Source: Multifurca ochricompacta
Lineage: Eukaryota > Basidiomycota > Agaricomycetes > Russulales > Russulaceae
Direction: 5' to 3'
Assembly (NCBI GenBank): GCA_022496185.1
Contig: WTXG01000001.1
Coordinates: 1,178,001 to 1,242,000 of the forward strand
DNA: 64,000 bases
Under the pieces are notes generated by a model. The model had not been told where the DNA came from. It worked only from the letters and a program-made list of their open reading frames with translations, and made no database searches. The position numbers were made by a program, and so were the translations under genes. Within the stretch, counting starts at the first letter, position 1. Each line of letters opens with the position of its first letter. Positions 21,894-35,329 of this stretch are shown here, one piece after another.

Positions 21894-24578
21894 TCAATAC
21901 TTGCGGGTTGCCAAAGCGCGAATTTCATGCAAATATAAGCGGTTCTTGGGCGAGAAGGGGTCGTCCAATTTACCCTTCCACCCACGCATTTCCTGTCGAT
22001 GTCGCTCTTCGGCGACCCTGCAGGCGTCCAAAAATGTGTCATCTACATCGTAGACCATCGACGCACGGGAGCCCCGATCACTACCAGACTCTGATGGACT
22101 TCTCGCGCGACTGCGTGCAGGACTAGGTGACTCGATCCGGCTGGAAGTTGCGCTGCTACTGGTTTCAGAGATGAGACCGGACGAGGTCCGAGATTGCCCG
22201 GCGCGAATAGTGCCGCCCTGGGCCTCCCACGTATCAACATCCCCCTCATCGGCTAGGTCGGCGAAAACGTCTGGCTCATCGTCCTCTGGCGAAAGAGTTG
22301 ATATCCAACACATGCGGCCCGGATCGAAAATCATATTTCCCACTCTTCGGGCGCCAGATGCGAAGGGGCCAACAGGGGATCCGACTGAGGATCCCGTTAA
22401 ATGTGTAATCAGCGCTGGTCGAGTTGGCACCATGGCCGCATCAAACCCGCGGAGTGCTTGGTCATTGCCTTCCCATCGGAGGGTCTGAGGATTCCACCTC
22501 ATCTCCCCGACAGCTGGGCCACAATGTCAACGATGAACCCGAAAGAACACAAGGAGGTGGAGCGCACTTTTGGGAGCACCTGAACTACCCAGATTCCGAA
22601 TCAGCGTCGGCTTCCGTCGCGCTCGACTTGATGGAGATGCCACCTTCTTTCGTCTTGGCGAACGGTCGGAAGCTGGAAGTTTTGGAGGAAGCTCTATTCT
22701 TCCTGTGCGCTTGAGAGTGCGAGGAAGAGCCTCAGATCCTTAGGATACAAGAGTGAGGATGCGCTCGGAGGGGGATAGAGCGAGAGACATACCCGAGCCG
22801 CTCATCGACAGCGTGCGAGCGGATTTCTTCCGTACAGTACCTCTTCCAGAATCATTATTCTCAATGCTCTTCTCCAGGCTCAACCTTGCCATACGACTGC
22901 CGTATCCTTTCGGGTGGACACGATATTGACTTTCTTTATCCCGGTCAGTGGGTAGATCATCAAACGCGTCAAGTTCAGTGCCATCGCCGTAAAGTCGTTG
23001 TCGTTTCGGCTTCTTCAGCACTTTCGGGGCGACCGTAGAGGTATTTGAGCTGCCGGTTGCGGATCGCGAATGCATACTTAGTGTTGATGGTGGGCGTGGA
23101 GGGATAGGAGAGGTGGCACGAGGAGTAACAGAAGAAGAGGGGGGGAAAACAGATGAAATGGAAGGGCGCGCCTTCAGACGAGAGCTAGAAGTGGGCATAG
23201 TTAGCCGCAGTGCCGCAGGATTTGCTGATGGAGTCGAGGGGCGTGTTGGTGGGACATTGTAGTCAAGGCCGCGAATTCTGCTCGTAGAACTCGTATGTGT
23301 CTTGGCACGGGAGGACGCGGTTGGCGCATCATACCGGGGAAATTGAGCCGACGGACCAGTGGGGGGTACAAATAGTGAATTCGGCTCGAAGCCAGAAACT
23401 TGTGACTGACTGATCTCCATCAACGAAGATAGCGAGGCCTTGCGTGTGAGACGCTTCTGCGAAGAGGGTGGAGAAGCTGGCTTGAGGCCGGAATGTGATT
23501 TCTGACCTCGTAAACTGCCGGATTTTGCCGCGAGGAAAGAACTACTAGTTGTGGCAGGGGCGGAGAGCAACGCTTGATAGGAATGAGCGCGTGTCGGCTG
23601 AGCACGTGGTGGAGGTGAGGGGGATAATCTGATCTTTTGTAATTGGCGTGATGAGGCTGGAGGAGGGGGGATCGGGGATTTGGCGCGGTCTGTCCGTGGT
23701 TTGGTGGTAGGTTTGATGGTCAGCGGGCGGGAGGATATGCCGCTGGTATGAGCTCCGGAACCCGACTGGCGTTTGGATGGAAGGTGTTGTGTGTTTTGAA
23801 GCAGCCGACTAGGGCTAAAATCTGCGTCGTCGTCGATGACGAGTCCAATTTCGATATCGTCCTCGGGATCAGGACTTGTCACCTTGAGAGTGGTCTCAGC
23901 AACTGTGGCCTTTTTCTTCATCTCCAGGATTTTAGCAAGTTGCTTGACACAGGAGCCCGATTCAAAGAGAGCAATTGGAATAACCAAGCCCTCGAGCTCC
24001 CCATCGTCCTCATCGTCATCCTCCGTCTCCGTCTCGGGAAGGGATGTCGAGGTAGAGGAGGTTGAGCAGTGATCAAAACCCAAGGTGGAGTAGGTATCCG
24101 AGGACTGTGAGGAAGATGAAGTCTGATCCTTGTCTCCCCACTCTAGCGAATTCTTAGACGATTGGTGAGAAAGTGGGCGGAGAGATAGTTTTGTAAGGTC
24201 CGAAGGAAGAGCAAAGGCGGATTCGAAGTCTTCGTCAATGGTAGTGGGATCGACCTTAGGACGAAGAGTACCCATTTTGATGGTTGATACACCTTCCTCC
24301 TCTTCATCGTCTTCGTCGAGTGTAGGTGGTAATGGTGGGCGAATGGTGATGGGCTGGTGTGGAGGAAGGTAGGTCCGCTCCGAGAGAGTAAGGAGGCTTG
24401 ATGTAACGGGTTTCACCTTTGCACCCCCAGTGTTACCTAGATCCATTTCAATATCCCAATCTTCGACATCATCCTTGTCCGACTCTGGATCTAAGGTGCG
24501 TAGGGGTTCATCGTCAGTGAGGTCGAAGTCAGCATCTAGCCATTCTTCTGTGATGGATTGGGCGGAAGTGCGATTCAT
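21894..24578 (-). CDS. Byr4/Bfa1-type subunit of the septation/mitotic-exit GAP
   Basis: Scaffold partner of the Cdc16/Bub2 GTPase-activating protein that holds the Spg1/Tem1 GTPase inactive at spindle poles. I start at ATG 24578 (MNRTSAQSITEEWLDADFDL). The long first exon has an acidic N-terminal region DVEDWDIEMDLG, low-complexity Ser/Pro stretches, and LYGDGTELDAFDDLPTDRDK. Short introns near 22740-22700 and 22575-22530 join it to LRTGRIELPP, LIRNLGSSGAPKTVGEMRWN and WEGNDQALRGFDAA. The last exon continues LITHLTGSSVGSPVGPFASG, VGNMIFDPGRMCWISTL and DEPDVFADLADEGD. The paired MRWNP...LRWEGN and MIFDP..MCW blocks are what I recognise as Byr4/Bfa1. Total about 850 residues. Confidence 0.85.
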
Positions 24579-24685
24579 GAGGTGGAAGAGAGGGAAAGCC
24601 ACCCCTAAGTAAAGGGGAAGAAGGAATTGAAAAAATGAAAGAAAAAAATGAAAAATGAGGGGGAGAGAGAGAATATTATCGGGTT

Positions 24686-24762
24686 GAGTGAGTGTGAGTG
24701 AGTGTTTTGAGTTCCGGGTGAGGTGAGGAGGGAGGAGGTGAGGTGAGTGTGTGTGTGTGTGT
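24686..24762 (+). repeat. GTGAG/GT simple-sequence region
   Basis: GTGAGTGAGT-like runs followed by (GT)n ending near 24762, in the upstream region of Byr4/Bfa1. Direct reading. Confidence 0.7.
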
Positions 24763-24815
24763 TGTTAAGTGTTTTATTAATTAAAACATTATTTATTTTA
24801 AAACGACAACCTACA

Positions 24816-24836
24816 TGTCACACGTCACACGTCACA
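24816..24836 (+). repeat. CACACGT tandem element, copy 1
   Basis: Repeated TCACACG unit with overlapping ACGT cores. It lies just 3' of the NRDE-2 stop codon and upstream of Byr4/Bfa1. Almost the same block occurs at 42461-42484. Confidence 0.8.
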
Positions 24837-24864
24837 TTCACCCAATCACAACTTGTCACACTAT

Positions 24865-27800
24865 TCAATACGGTTTTAATCTCGCTAACTCTCGGGAATT
24901 GTACTCAATCTCATCCATTCCCTCCATCTCCTCTTCCCTCTCGACGGTACCCCCCTCCACATCCTCCCACCCCTCGATCACCTCATCCAACCCTTTACGT
25001 ATCCGCAAACCTCGCTCAACCATCGTCTCCCACAGACTTTTCAACTCATGGGCAGAGAAGGCTGGCCGCAGGCGATCAAACGCTTGCATGTAAATATCTT
25101 CATGTCGTAAATTTAGTATCGCTATCATACCTGCATGAATGTTCGTACCTTTAACAAGTGGGCACTCTCCAAGAGCTTGCAGTATCACACTTTTTGCCCG
25201 CTCCAGGTCACCCACTCGTATCTCCAGCTCCAGCAGAAGTCGCCACAGGATTGGGCTCCCTCGTGTGCTATTCACAAAAAGGGCCCTTGGATCAGCTATT
25301 CGCATCGCACCCGGGCACACACGCACCGTTCACTCTCGATTGCCGAAGTCAAACCGCCTCGAATCCGCTCCACCTCCGAAGACCATTGACCCTTCTCCCA
25401 CTGGCCTAACCAAACCTCGGTGGCCCGCCTCGAGACACCCTTTTCCTGTGTTATGTCACTGGAGATGCTGACATCTCTTAGCATCCGTACGCGGCCCCAT
25501 AGGCCTTGACCTTTTTGCATCTCCAGAAACATCCCTAATAGTATAGTGTTGTTGGGGAACAGCTCCACGGCCTTTTCCAGTCGCTCACGGAGGATCGCAG
25601 GACGTATGGGGCTCCGCAAAGTAAAGATGTGATGATAGAGCATCCCAACTGATGCCATAGTCATACTCTCCTGAGTCACAGTACCGGCCACAAGCGGAGC
25701 CGTTAAAAATGATGGCAAAGAATCCCCCGTCAAAAGCTCAAGCAAGGCACCCAGCCGCGTCCATGCCTCACGCACCTTCCACAAGGTCTCCGGAATTTCG
25801 TCAGCTGTAGCCTCAAGGGCGCGCTTGCCTCGCAGGATCGCCAAGCCCCCAAAACCTTCTACCTCAGCAGCCCGCAGTACAACACCCGTTGTGGCCTCAA
25901 AATGACCGGTTAACCACTCCATTTCAGCCCAGTCCCACCAGAGCGGGCCCGCACTAAGCCTATTCCTGGAAGATGCCGGAGAAGAGAGCACGGTCTCATA
26001 GACCTTGCGCGCTTCTTCGAGGCGCCCTCTGAAACGCTCTAGTCGCGCATGAGCGGCCCAATGGGGTAGAGACTCTGGTGCCGACGCAAGAAAACTACGT
26101 GACTTCTTCAATGCGCTGGGCACTTATGGTCAGTCACGCTCGACCCGCGAAACGAAAGTACTTGCCCTTTCACGTCGATCGCAGCTTCAAAAGTCAACGT
26201 CAATAAGTCCCACTCCACGTCGTCACCACCCATGCGAGATTGTTCGAACACCCTCCTCACAAATTCAACGTCGACTCCAACTAAATCTTCCTTCGTCCAC
26301 AGTCCCCACCGCGGCGTCTGGTTCTGAAGTTCGAAAATTTCTAAAGGTCCGATACAACGATAACTCCAGCTTTTGATCGGTCCAAAACTGTCCGCGTAGT
26401 GCGTCTCTCTGCCAACAAGTACTCCAGCATGCGATTCTGGTGCAGAAACCTGCCTATCACTCGAGGACGGAAAGATTGCTTCCATGTATGATTTTGAAAC
26501 CAAATGTAGCTGTGTCCATCGATCGTCATCACTTGCTCCAGCCATAGTTTCCAGACCTGGGACATGTAGACCCAAGTATGACAACCACATCAGCCGGAAT
26601 AATCCCTTTGAGCGTCTCGACGTGAGAGAAAAGAGGAACGGCCGAATGTCTGAGAATAGGATCGCTGTATATGGATCTAATTCGGCATCTGGGTCGGTCG
26701 ACCGCGACGGGGGCTTCAATAAATCGTCTTCCCGTGTCTCCTCGCGAGCCCACAGTTGATACGGATCCAAGGGTGACGGAATGACAACCCCAGCGGCCGC
26801 ACGCTTACTAGATAGTACGCCTTCTAGCGCTAACCCTGGCTTACCCGCTTTATGCCAATTCGCCCAACCGGTTGATCCAGGCTCGCCTATTCGTGGGGCT
26901 TCCGACTCCCAGAACTCTTCAAGATTATTTATCTGCTCCTCCAGTGGAAGCAGGGTAATCGCCGGTTGGTTATGAAAATTTGCACTGTAAAGGCGGCACG
27001 CCGTAAGTAAATGGACGCGGCGAGAGTGAGGGTTTGCATTACAGGTCTGCTTGTGCCTGGAATAATGCCATGGATCGTTCAGTGAATCCTGTAAAGCATC
27101 ACCAATTCCATATTTAGAAACAAGATAGAGGAGGCATACCCGCCTGTCGCAACGCGCAAACTAATCTCCAAAAGATTCTCAGCCGGTCCGACTCGCTTGC
27201 CGCGAAAGCAAATACTCGAGTGATCGCCTCGACTGTCCCATTCAGTCCACCAGAGCCATTCCTGATCCGCCAATCTAACCATGCTAACAAGACGTCGATG
27301 TCTCCTGCGGCCAACGCTTTCTCCCACTCTTGTCTCAGTGTGTCATCTGTCCATAATTCTTCTCCTGCATGAAGATAAAGAAGACGGATCCGGGTCGATG
27401 AGGGGCTTTTAGGAAGAACCTGTAACGCGCGATCCAGAATAGAAAGTGTAATTTCGGAGCGGACTTTCGTGGCGTTTTTGGACGCAGTAGGAACCTGGGC
27501 CAATGAGTGTGAAAGGAGGGAAAGCCATGTGGACGCAGAAGATGGATCTTTCGAGAGCTGCTTTTCGAGCGATCTCATTTTCTCATGATACGAAGGAAAT
27601 GCCGTCCCGTCTTGGTCATCGTCATCAAGGTTATCCGACCCCGCTGATACGGAAGGAGAATCAGTTTCAGAGTCACGATCGTTCGAAGTGTTGATGCGCC
27701 TAAGATCTTCCTCTTTCGCAGGACGGGGTCTATAAGAAGGTAGAGGAATAAATCCGTTCGTCTCTTGATCCTTGCGACCCGCATCTGCTGATGCCACGAG

Positions 27801-28435
27801 CCTGCGCCTGGGGGCAGACTCGAGCAGGCGCCAAGAACCAGTATCGCTGAGGCCGAGAAGCTAATCGCCTTCCAGCTAACAGGACCAGAGGAATGTGCCG
27901 GCCATACCTTTTGACGCCCACCACCAAGCGCAACTTCTACACCTCGATTACTTCGATGGGCAACCGTCCAAGCGTGCGTTAGACCGAGAATCTTCCTACC
28001 CCCTTAAGCATTATAAGTAGTCAACCAATACGCCAGACGCTACGCACATCCAATCAAGTGGTACCTTGGGATATCTCTGGAGTAGAGTCCTCCGTATTGC
28101 ACGCTCAATGGGTCACCCTTCTTGTCCGAAAAGTAGACTAGTCGCGAGACATCTTGCTCTTTACTCCTACGTTCAACGTCTTCCTCGGCCTTCTTCCTCT
28201 CATCGTCAAGTGTATTAAGATGTTCTTGTAAATGTTGACTCTCACGTACGCGCTCGCGCTCAGGAGAACGAGTCCGATCTCGACTAGAATGCTTGTCCCG
28301 TTTACCTCGCTTCCTCTTTTTGTGATCATCTTTTTCTTGATCTTTTAGGTCTCTCTGCTGTTCTGAGCCATCTTCTAAATTTGGAAAAGATGTAAATGAG
28401 GGCGGAAAGGAGGAGAAAGAAGGAGGAACGGGCAT
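24865..28435 (-). CDS. NRDE-2 family RNA surveillance/nuclear RNAi protein
   Basis: HAT/TPR-like solenoid protein. NRDE-2 and its fission-yeast relative Nrl1 work with the Mtr4 helicase in nuclear RNA surveillance and RNAi. ATG at 28435 starts MPVPPSFSSFPPSFTSFPN, the family's Pro/Phe motif. A basic, charged segment KKRKRGKRDKHSSRDRTRSP follows. Then comes the hallmark YFSDKKGDPLSVQYGGLYSR and a linker GVEVALGGGRQK. Next are FIPLPSYRP, YHEKMRSLEKQLSKDPSSAS and many helical repeats such as TRIRLLYLHAGEELWTDD. The NRDE-2-typical LEIFELQNQTPRWGLWTKED block is near 26300. Further repeats run to RELARLKPY at 24865. About 1000 residues in roughly eight exons, normal for the family. Confidence 0.84.
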
Positions 28436-28564
28436 GAGAGCGAAGGTCAAGAGCAGGAGGCAAGGTAACGATATTATGTAATCTACACTTGAAGGCCAAT
28501 TCTCATTCTCAATTTATTTTTTTCTTCAATTCTCATTTTTCCATTTCGTCGTCGTCCCAGCGTC
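28436..28564. promoter_or_regulatory. Divergent promoter NRDE-2 / LYS1
   Basis: Only 129 bp separate opposite start codons. The LYS1 side has a T/C-rich stretch (28505-28550) of the kind common upstream of fungal genes. Confidence 0.5.
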
Positions 28565-29831
<1,267 letters not shown>

Positions 29832-29844
29832 CATATGAAAGAGA

Positions 29845-29874
29845 TTGTTGTTGTTGTTGTTGTTACTGTTGTTG
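29845..29874 (+). repeat. TTG trinucleotide repeat
   Basis: (TTG)n with one ACTG interruption, directly downstream of the LYS1 stop, probably in the 3' UTR. Confidence 0.85.
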
Positions 29875-29923
29875 AATAAGATGGTTTCTAAGGAAGAACT
29901 TTGAGCGTGTTCCGGTTGATCTT

Positions 29924-30024
29924 GTCTTCTCTCTTTCTCTTTCTCTTTTTCTCCTTTTCTCTTTTCTCTTTTCTCTTTTCTCTTTTCTCTTTTCTCTTTT
30001 CTTTTTCTTTTCTCTTTCTCTTTT
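29924..30024 (+). repeat. Long polypyrimidine tract (TTTTCTC/CTTTT)n
   Basis: About 100 bases of pure C/T with a repeating TTTTCTC unit, about 100 bp ahead of the start codon at 30122. The reverse strand would encode only Lys/Arg/Glu low complexity, so it is treated as non-coding. Confidence 0.9.
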
Positions 30025-30121
30025 ATTGGAGGTGAATTGGGTGCTGGTCGCCTCTCTCTCGTCTTAAGAACATCTCTCAATTTCTCTACGTACCCATCCA
30101 ACCCCTCCTTTAATCAATCCA

Positions 30122-31535
30122 ATGGCTCTCAAAGACCAGTCCGTTCCTTCTATTTCTATCTCCCTCGCGCTCAACAAGGATCTTCCTATCGAGAGATTCT
30201 CTCCTTTCGTCGATAAACAACCTCTTTCTCCTACAAACCAGGAAGAGAGTTACAGACCTTCTCTCTCTCTCTCTCCCGCGATTTCTTCTAGATTTCACAG
30301 ACAACCTTCTCCTCTACGTCCCGCCGATGCCTTCCCCTCTGGAAAAGGCCTCGATCGTGGCCGGTTTGAAGCACTTCTTGCCTCTACGAAGGAGCGAAAC
30401 GCTATTCTGAAGAAGGAACCTGACCTCAGGAAGGAGCTTGCATTAAAAGCTCACAAGAGCAAGCAGAGTACGTCCCTTTCAATGCTCGTCGCCTCAAATT
30501 TTGTGCTAAATCTTTGCAGTGGAACGTCGTGCTCTATTTCTGTCTAAGGTTAACGCCCCTCCTTCCCCTACAGCGGCTGGCCTTCCAAAAACACCTCCCG
30601 ACTCACCGTCTATCTTCCATTATTCACTTCCCTCCCCTGGTCTTGTTTCCCCACTGGCGTTATTTCAGTCTTTGCAGCAGAAGGACCCCACTGGAACGGT
30701 CCAGTTCCCATCCGTCCGACCATGGATCGAACAAGTAGAATATCGCCGACTGAAGGGTGCCAACGTGCGTCCCCCTTCTTTGGAACAGATCACGGCACAC
30801 TTGAGCTCCCATGGCCATTCCACAACGGCGAAGGATGAGCCCCACCGCCCTCCCATCCCTCTGCCCTCATTTTTGCGTGCCCCATCCCGTGTCAAGGATA
30901 CTTTTAACCCTCAAGTCGTATCTTCCTCTGTTGCAGATGGTCAACTGAGACCTGAGGTTGAGATTGCGTTATCTTTGCCAGAATCGGGCCAGCTTCATAT
31001 TCCCATTCCCAAGGCACTCGTCACCTCAGGTCATTCCATTGGCCCGGGACTGCAAATTACTACCACCGTGATCCCGCAGTCTTCTTGCTCCTCACCGACC
31101 GAACTCACTGAGCATAATCTCGTTGCTCTCAACTCACGCACTCTCACTAGCCGTGACATGATGTCGAAAATAAAGCGTCGTACGTCCGGGCTTGCGTCTG
31201 TAGAGGGCACGAATGGCTGCAGCATGGTCGAAGATGAGCGGCGTGCGAGGCGGATCAGCGCGCCTGCCGAGTTACCCAGACGTGAACGTAGCGGGTTCGA
31301 GCACCCTGTCCTCGCGCTGCCCGGTGCATTTGATATGCTGCTCCCGTTTCATGGCGTTCTCGACCTGGGCATTAGCTTTCTTGCGTCGACTATTGGTTCG
31401 GATTTTGGATCATCTTGGTTTTCTGTTGTAGAAGATGGATCGGAGGTACCTATTCGAATGGACATTATTTGGCGATTGTTTGGGCTGGGTTTTCTGTACG
31501 TACGTTGTAGCTGTGAGAGGTTGTACATTGATTAG
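30122..31535 (+). CDS. Unrecognised Ser/Pro-rich protein (453 residues)
   Basis: Two exons, 30122-30467 and 30520-31535, joined by a clean gtacgt...gcag intron (K-Q-M-E-R-R junction). The reading is MALKDQSVPSISISLALNKD at the start, a KERNAILKKEPDLRKELALK basic/helical stretch near residue 95, then a long Ser/Pro-rich segment. A more hydrophobic C-terminus follows (AFDMLLPFHGVLDLGISFLA near residue 395). Leading Pro-rich motifs such as PHRPPIPLPSFL could bind SH3-type domains (inference). I do not recognise a family. Codon use and the clean intron suggest a real gene. The last 15 residues may change if a further intron exists near 31495. Confidence 0.65.
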
Positions 31536-32260
31536 TGTGCTGGCCTTTCCTCGGACTACGGGCTCGCATTTCTTTCCCCTTTTCCCGCTTCCCCTCTGCA
31601 CGGCTGTGCCATGTAGTTGCTTTGCTCAGAATTGGTCTCAGCGCGTGTAAATGTTTAATGGTTTTGGCTGAGTCGTCCAAGATTGCTTTTGCAGGCATGC
31701 TTCCAGAATTATAATACATGAGGGTACACGACTGGAAGCTGAGATTATAGGCCGAGGCTATCAAGATCCTACTCGTGCGACGCCAGTCACAGATGACTCT
31801 CTAGCTCTGTTCCTTGTCCTGACTGATAGATAGGCGAAACCTTCATAGCCCACAAAAGCGTTTACAAATGCAGCACACCTAAGCTGATATAAACAATCAC
31901 GTCATGAATAAAGAAGTTATCCCGAGGCAGGGAAATGAGCAGGTGTTGCTGATGGAGGCCTGATCAAGTCCAAGACGTGCAAGCGGCGCTCTAGTATTGT
32001 AATGTCAAACACAGACACCGAAGACATTCGGCGGACTACTTACGGTAATCCAACCTTGCATGGTCGTCCAAGCCCTCTTCATCCGAATCAGCGAGTGGGT
32101 CAGTGTTTTGAACACGATGCCATGCCTCTGTATTTTCAGGTCAGTGCAATGCCAGAAGACACCTATGGAAAGACTTCACGATGTAGCAAGGAGTAATCTT
32201 CTCGATGCTCCAACCACTGTTCTCTCGTTCGTATACTAGCCTTCACTGCTATCAACAAGG
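31536..32260. other. Gap between the orphan gene and the Ies1-type gene (convergent)
   Basis: About 725 bp between two convergent stop codons, so mainly 3' UTRs and terminators. Short open frames exist on both strands but none has family features or acceptable context. Confidence 0.5.
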
Positions 32261-33638
32261 TCACTCAAGTAACAATGCATGTTCGAAAACGCTCGCACTT
32301 GTGAATGGAACAGGCTGCGTCGGCTTGATTTTGCCACTGTTCGTAGGGACATAGTGGTGGAAGGTCGTTCTATTCCCATCTGATGCATAGTACTGCTGTG
32401 CGCGGGACCGACGTGCCGAGGAAGATTCGGGGTCTACAATGGCATGAGGAAGGTTTCGCATACATATCGTGCGAATTGCGTAAGGAACGAACCATGCGAA
32501 GACGAGCCAGACAATGTTCTCGCGGCTTTGTCAAGCTCACCACCCGCGACCAACTCTTGAAGAAAGCGGCTTCTGGCTTGCGCCATCTTACGGCCCCACT
32601 CCAGTTCTTCCAGTGGGTCGATGTTTTCCTGTGCCTGCTCCTCTCTGGATAGACGGAGAAGCCATGGCACCTTACCGGGATTACGACGAGCATGATCATC
32701 AGCGAAAGGGTTCGCTAGATTAGGACCTTCATGATAATGGAAAATCATCCATAAAAAGGCCTTCGCGCGAGCAGCCGACGATATATTGATAGGAAGAAAG
32801 AGGTCTACGAATTCCACATCTGGCTCGAAATGCACAGGCATCAAAGACTGAGTGTCCGCTTATTAGACAAGTGATGCGAAAGTAAGTAGTCACTGACTGA
32901 TGAATAATTGACAAGGACAAAGATCAAGTTGACGACACTGGTTGGGGGAATGTGGCTGGCTTTCTAAACGTTGGGCAATTAACACGTGTACATCGGGTCA
33001 CTCAGGACTTATAATCGTACCGCTCGCGCAAGGATATCAGCAGGCGTCGAAGGAGGGGTAGCCTTCTGCTCGCCTGGTAAAAAGGCGGCTTTGAGACAAT
33101 TCTTTATTCTTGGAGCATCCTGTACATTCCCATCCGTCTTTTGCAAGGATGGAACGGGGTGGTAGCTCCGCAAGGCGGTTTTCATCTCGGGAAAGACTGA
33201 AAGGGGACCAATTTTTTAATTTAATGAGAAAAGAGGAGGGTCTGATAGCACATACAGGCCATGGTGGTGTTTATCCTGCCTACGTTGGTAAGTAGGGATA
33301 TTTTTGCGAATTCCACCGCAAAGGCGGGAGTCTCAAGCATCTTATCTCTCATGACTTTTGAGCATTTGGCAGAATTGTAGAGGGCGTGTACATAAAGGTC
33401 GCAAAAGTTAACCTTTGTTGGTGGTTTACCAGGAGTTTCATCGGTGAATGCGAGTGTCTTGTCGTTGAAGACGTGGTATAAGAACGCATACTGAACGTCG
33501 TTCCGGGTGAGTATCTCTGAATCACCTCGCTTTATGGCAAGTGTTTTCCTAGAGACATACTGCGGTCTATGAAAGAGATGAAATGAAACTGAAAGAAAGG
33601 AGAATGGCGACTGACTGAGTGGTTATTCGATCCATCAT
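32261..33638 (-). CDS. INO80 chromatin-remodelling subunit, Ies1 type
   Basis: Fungal accessory subunit of the INO80 nucleosome remodeller (nucleus). From ATG at 33638 I read MMDRITTQPQYVSRKTLAIK, then SEILTRNDVQYAFLYHVFND with DETPGKPPTKVNFCDLYVHA. LYNSAKCSKVMRDKMLETPA and FAVEFAKISLLTN follow, the heart of the Ies1-like domain. A later exon has FEPDVEFVDLFLPINISSAA, KAFLWMIFHYHEGP, NPGKVPWLLRLSREEQAQEN and EELEWGRKMAQARSRFLQEL. A 59-nt intron leads to RAQQYYASDGNRTTFHHYVP and the end at 32261. The 3' end is the least certain part. It shares a 60-bp divergent promoter with the neighbouring oxygenase. Confidence 0.74.
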
Positions 33639-33698
33639 TGTGTCACTTCTTGATCATCTCACTTGGCTACGCCTCGGTACTCAATACACCACGAGGCA
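33639..33698. promoter_or_regulatory. Very short divergent promoter
   Basis: Just 60 bp lie between the ATG of the Ies1-type gene (minus) and the ATG chosen for the oxygenase (plus). If the starts are right, both 5' UTRs and core promoters must overlap or reach into the opposite gene. Confidence 0.45.
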
Positions 33699-35211
33699 AT
33701 GCTTTCCACTCGCACTCGCACTTACTTGATCTTAATTCCCCGCTATGCGACACGTCGTACTATCGTTAACCTTGCAAATAACTCCTATCAGTTGAAAACA
33801 GCCGTCAACGTATCCTACAACTCACTCGTTTCTCCACCTTCAAGTCTTTCTCATTCCATAGGTAACTAGTTCATCATCATCATTCATACCACGGGGTTAA
33901 TCACGCTCGACAGAGCAGGCTTTCGGCTCCCGTTCGGACTCCTTGGGAATCATTATTGTCCGCGACCTTCCTCCAGAATATGCAAAGCTGAGGGAAAGGC
34001 TCTTGAAACTCGCGCACGCGTTTGCTCAACTTGATGAGCCCACCAGAGAGAAATATGCCGACGCGAAAAGTAGATACAGGTTCGAGATGGTGCTCACACT
34101 TCTATCTTATCGTTGTCTGATCATCTTCAGCTTTGGGTGGTCTCATGGAAAGGTAGGTTGGAAACATTACACTCCGCTACCTGGTCCCATAAGTGACGCA
34201 TGTTTCAGGAGGTCATGAACGGCCGGCCTGGTATGCACATCACCCTGTTTCAGGCCAGGAATACTTCTCAGATGCGCGAGCAGATACCTTGAAAGGTTCG
34301 TATTATGCAAACCCCGTTATTGACGCTCCCTCTGTCCATCCCGGCCTCCTGGAGGCATATCCTGAGTATTATGGCACCAATATATGTTAGTGTCACACCC
34401 ATGACTCGTATATGGTGCTGGTACCTATAATAGAGTACCACAGGGCCAAAGGATGAGAGGGGTATCGAAGGCTTCAAATCCGCATTCAAAAACCTTGGAT
34501 CGTGCGTCTATTTCGCCTATCCTCTTAGACCTAGACTATCTCCGACGTTCGTTTCACAGGTTCGTATTTGACGTTGGTGTCAGACTCGCGGCTGCTTGCC
34601 AGCCTTTCGCTTCTTCATACCTAACAGACTCCTCACTTTCTTTATCCAACCTGATCAGCTCCCAAACCACTAAGGCGCGGCTGCTGCACTACTTCCCTCC
34701 TTCACCTGAGAGTCCTCTACCAGCAGAGGACGAGCCGATCGACAGCTGGTGCGGCTTTCATGTCGATCACTCCCTACTCACTGGCTTGTGCTCAGTATGT
34801 CACTACCACTCCCGAGAGTGGATTTGAAAAAATCACCTGACGCCACTTTGGCAGGCGCTTTACATCAAACACATTCCTGGAGGACCTCCAGAGGCGATTC
34901 CCTCCCCCTCTCCTTCCTCTGGCCTCTACATCAGAACTCGTGGAGGTGAATTAGTAAAGGTTACGATACCCCCTGACTGTCTCGCCTTCCAAACAGGCGA
35001 AGCCCTCGAACTCACGACTGCAGGCAGGTTGCGGGCGACTCCCCATTGTGTCCGCGTGGGTGCGGGTGATAGTGCTGAGCACGTCTCCAGAGAGACATTT
35101 GCCCTTTTCATGCAGCCAGACGTCAACCAGCGCATTAGCGAGGCGGAGACGTTTGGCGAATTTAGCAAGCGTATACTCGATGATCACTACAATGACGTTA
35201 ATGTACAATAG
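33699..35211 (+). CDS. 2-oxoglutarate/Fe(II)-dependent oxygenase-like protein
   Basis: Clavaminate-synthase-like (isopenicillin-N-synthase fold) protein common in basidiomycetes. Start MLSTRTRTYLILIPRY. After intron 1 comes AFGSRSDSLGIIIVRDLPPE, then LAHAFAQLDEPTREKYADAK, FGWSHGKE and DTLKGSYYANPVIDAPSVHP. A middle exon covers AACQPFASSYLTDSSLSLSN and RLLHYFPPSPESPLPAEDEP. The iron-binding HxD is in CGFHVDHSLLTGL. The distal His and the 2OG-binding Arg fit ATPHCVRVGAG and SRETFALFMQP. Stop at 35209-35211. About six introns; substrate unknown. The family is known by fold but few members have assigned reactions. Confidence 0.8.
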
Positions 35212-35329
35212 TGCATACGTTCAATTCGAAACACGGAAAGCTCTGAATTAAGGGGATCTAAGGAAAGGGGGGAGGAAGAGGATGCGTACAAGTTACAAGA
35301 ACGACATCTTAGCCAGAGTTCTGACAGAT

